The notes under the pieces: generated by a model
Databases searched by the model: none
What the model was told of the DNA's origin: nothing
Seen by the model: only the letters and a program-made list of their open reading frames with translations
Shown: piece by piece, positions 63,665 through 64,000 of the stretch
Layout: every line of letters starts with the position of its first letter
Numbering within the stretch: position 1 is the stretch's first letter
NCBI RefSeq assembly: GCF_024347455.1
Contig: NZ_AP025484.1
Location: 1,054,001-1,118,000 of the forward strand
Direction: 5' to 3'
DNA length: 64,000 nt
Source: Vibrio echinoideorum
GTDB lineage: Bacteria > Pseudomonadota > Gammaproteobacteria > Enterobacterales > Vibrionaceae
Program-made: the position numbers and the translations under genes

Positions 63665-64000
63665 ATGTCCAACTTGACGCAAGTCGCCAACGAAAACATC
63701 AACGCAGAAGCTACTTCTATCGATTTCAATAAAGCTCAATCTTTGGGTGAAAAACTGGAACTCGGAAACCCAGTATTTTGGCTTAGTGGGAGTTTTTTAA
63801 CCCTCTTTGTTGTCCTTGCTTTCACCAACACCTCCGTGTTGTCCGAACTTGTAAACATCGGCTTTAGTTACTCAACTAAGTGGTTCGGTGCTTTCTGGCA
63901 AGTCCTACTACTACTCAATTTCATTATCGGCTTAGTGCTTGCACTAGGACGCACAGGCCACGTTCGTTTAGGAACGCTTGCTCTCCCTGAAATGACCACC
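63665..64000 (+). CDS. BCCT-family betaine/carnitine/choline transporter, 3' end cut
   Basis: First 112 residues of an inner-membrane osmolyte transporter of the BCCT family. After a hydrophilic N-terminus (~38 residues) comes NPVFWLSGSFLTLFVVLAFT (TM1) and FGAFWQVLLLLNFIIGLVLAL (TM2), then GHVRLG, all normal for BCCT carriers, which use Na+ to import glycine betaine or similar solutes. The ATG has only a weak GAAGAA Shine-Dalgarno. Confidence 0.85.
   Translation, partial: MSNLTQVANENINAEATSIDFNKAQSLGEKLELGNPVFWLSGSFLTLFVVLAFTNTSVLSELVNIGFSYSTKWFGAFWQVLLLLNFIIGLVLALGRTGHVRLGTLALPEMTT

Overview
The window reads as a piece of a Vibrio genome, most like the V. splendidus clade, and probably from the second chromosome. 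That placement is inference: volA-fadL, the nap operon, the hmp/norR pair, a ClcA antiporter, and a ~1,055-residue chitodextrinase are all genes I associate with chromosome 2 of Vibrio cholerae. Base composition looks like ordinary mid-40s G+C, with an AT-richer patch around 13.3-16.3 kb. There is no rRNA, tRNA, CRISPR array, prophage or intact insertion sequence. Both ends cut genes: a PTS permease at the left and a BCCT transporter at the right.

Region by region. 0-3 kb: a mannosylglycerate-type PTS EIIABC gene (mngA-like) divergent from its GntR/UTRA regulator, with repeated TTTGTAT operators and a candidate CRP site between them. 3-6.2 kb: an unknown protein, a DUF481 outer-membrane barrel and an Fe(II)/2-oxoglutarate oxygenase whose stop codon lies in a 20-bp tandem repeat. 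6.3-10.7 kb: an RND multidrug pump whose adaptor carries an unusual repetitive acidic tail. 10.9-15.9 kb: the volA (surface lipase)-fadL (fatty-acid channel) operon and, divergently, a ToxR-like membrane regulator overlapping a small single-pass partner, which together look like a ToxR/S- or VtrA/C-type co-component sensor. 16.3-25.3 kb is an anaerobic-respiration block: dcuC, narQ-narP and napFDABC plus a 45-residue membrane protein, with a near-perfect NarP 7-2-7 site and an FNR-like box before napF.

25.4-29.6 kb: small unknowns, an Lrp regulator and an EamA exporter. 29.7-33.4 kb: an OmpR-type two-component system in line with two paralogous secreted spondin-domain proteins, the least understood system here. 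33.7-39.9 kb: yggL, phoX, a LysE exporter, a DEAD-box helicase and a CobW GTPase, followed by a 747-bp non-coding stretch holding a ~165-bp inverted-repeat (MITE-like) element. 40.6-43.3 kb: a ClC antiporter and a TDT-family transporter. 43.5-46.6 kb: nitric-oxide defence, hmp divergent from norR, with a sigma-54 promoter, three GT-N7-AC NorR-type sites and a perfect FNR box in one 350-bp region.

46.7-49.3 kb: thiol and envelope functions (membrane glutaredoxin, OmpA-like lipoprotein next to an eight-copy TTTTGC repeat, DsbA-like lipoprotein, FKBP). 49.5-51.9 kb: a NemR-type repressor, a CurA-type reductase and a GST, tied together by two identical 15-bp operators. 52-59.8 kb: long RluA-type pseudouridine synthase, DoxX, LysR, YkgJ, PBP5 (DacA), DUF4136 lipoprotein, YgjV and a Cache-GGDEF diguanylate cyclase. 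60-63.2 kb: chitodextrinase. 63.7 kb to the end: start of a BCCT osmolyte transporter.

Most genes are ordinary, well-recognised families. The most informative signals are regulatory: the nap, hmp and nemR control regions were readable to the base. The most promising under-described systems are the spondin/two-component cluster and the ToxR-like co-component pair beside volA.
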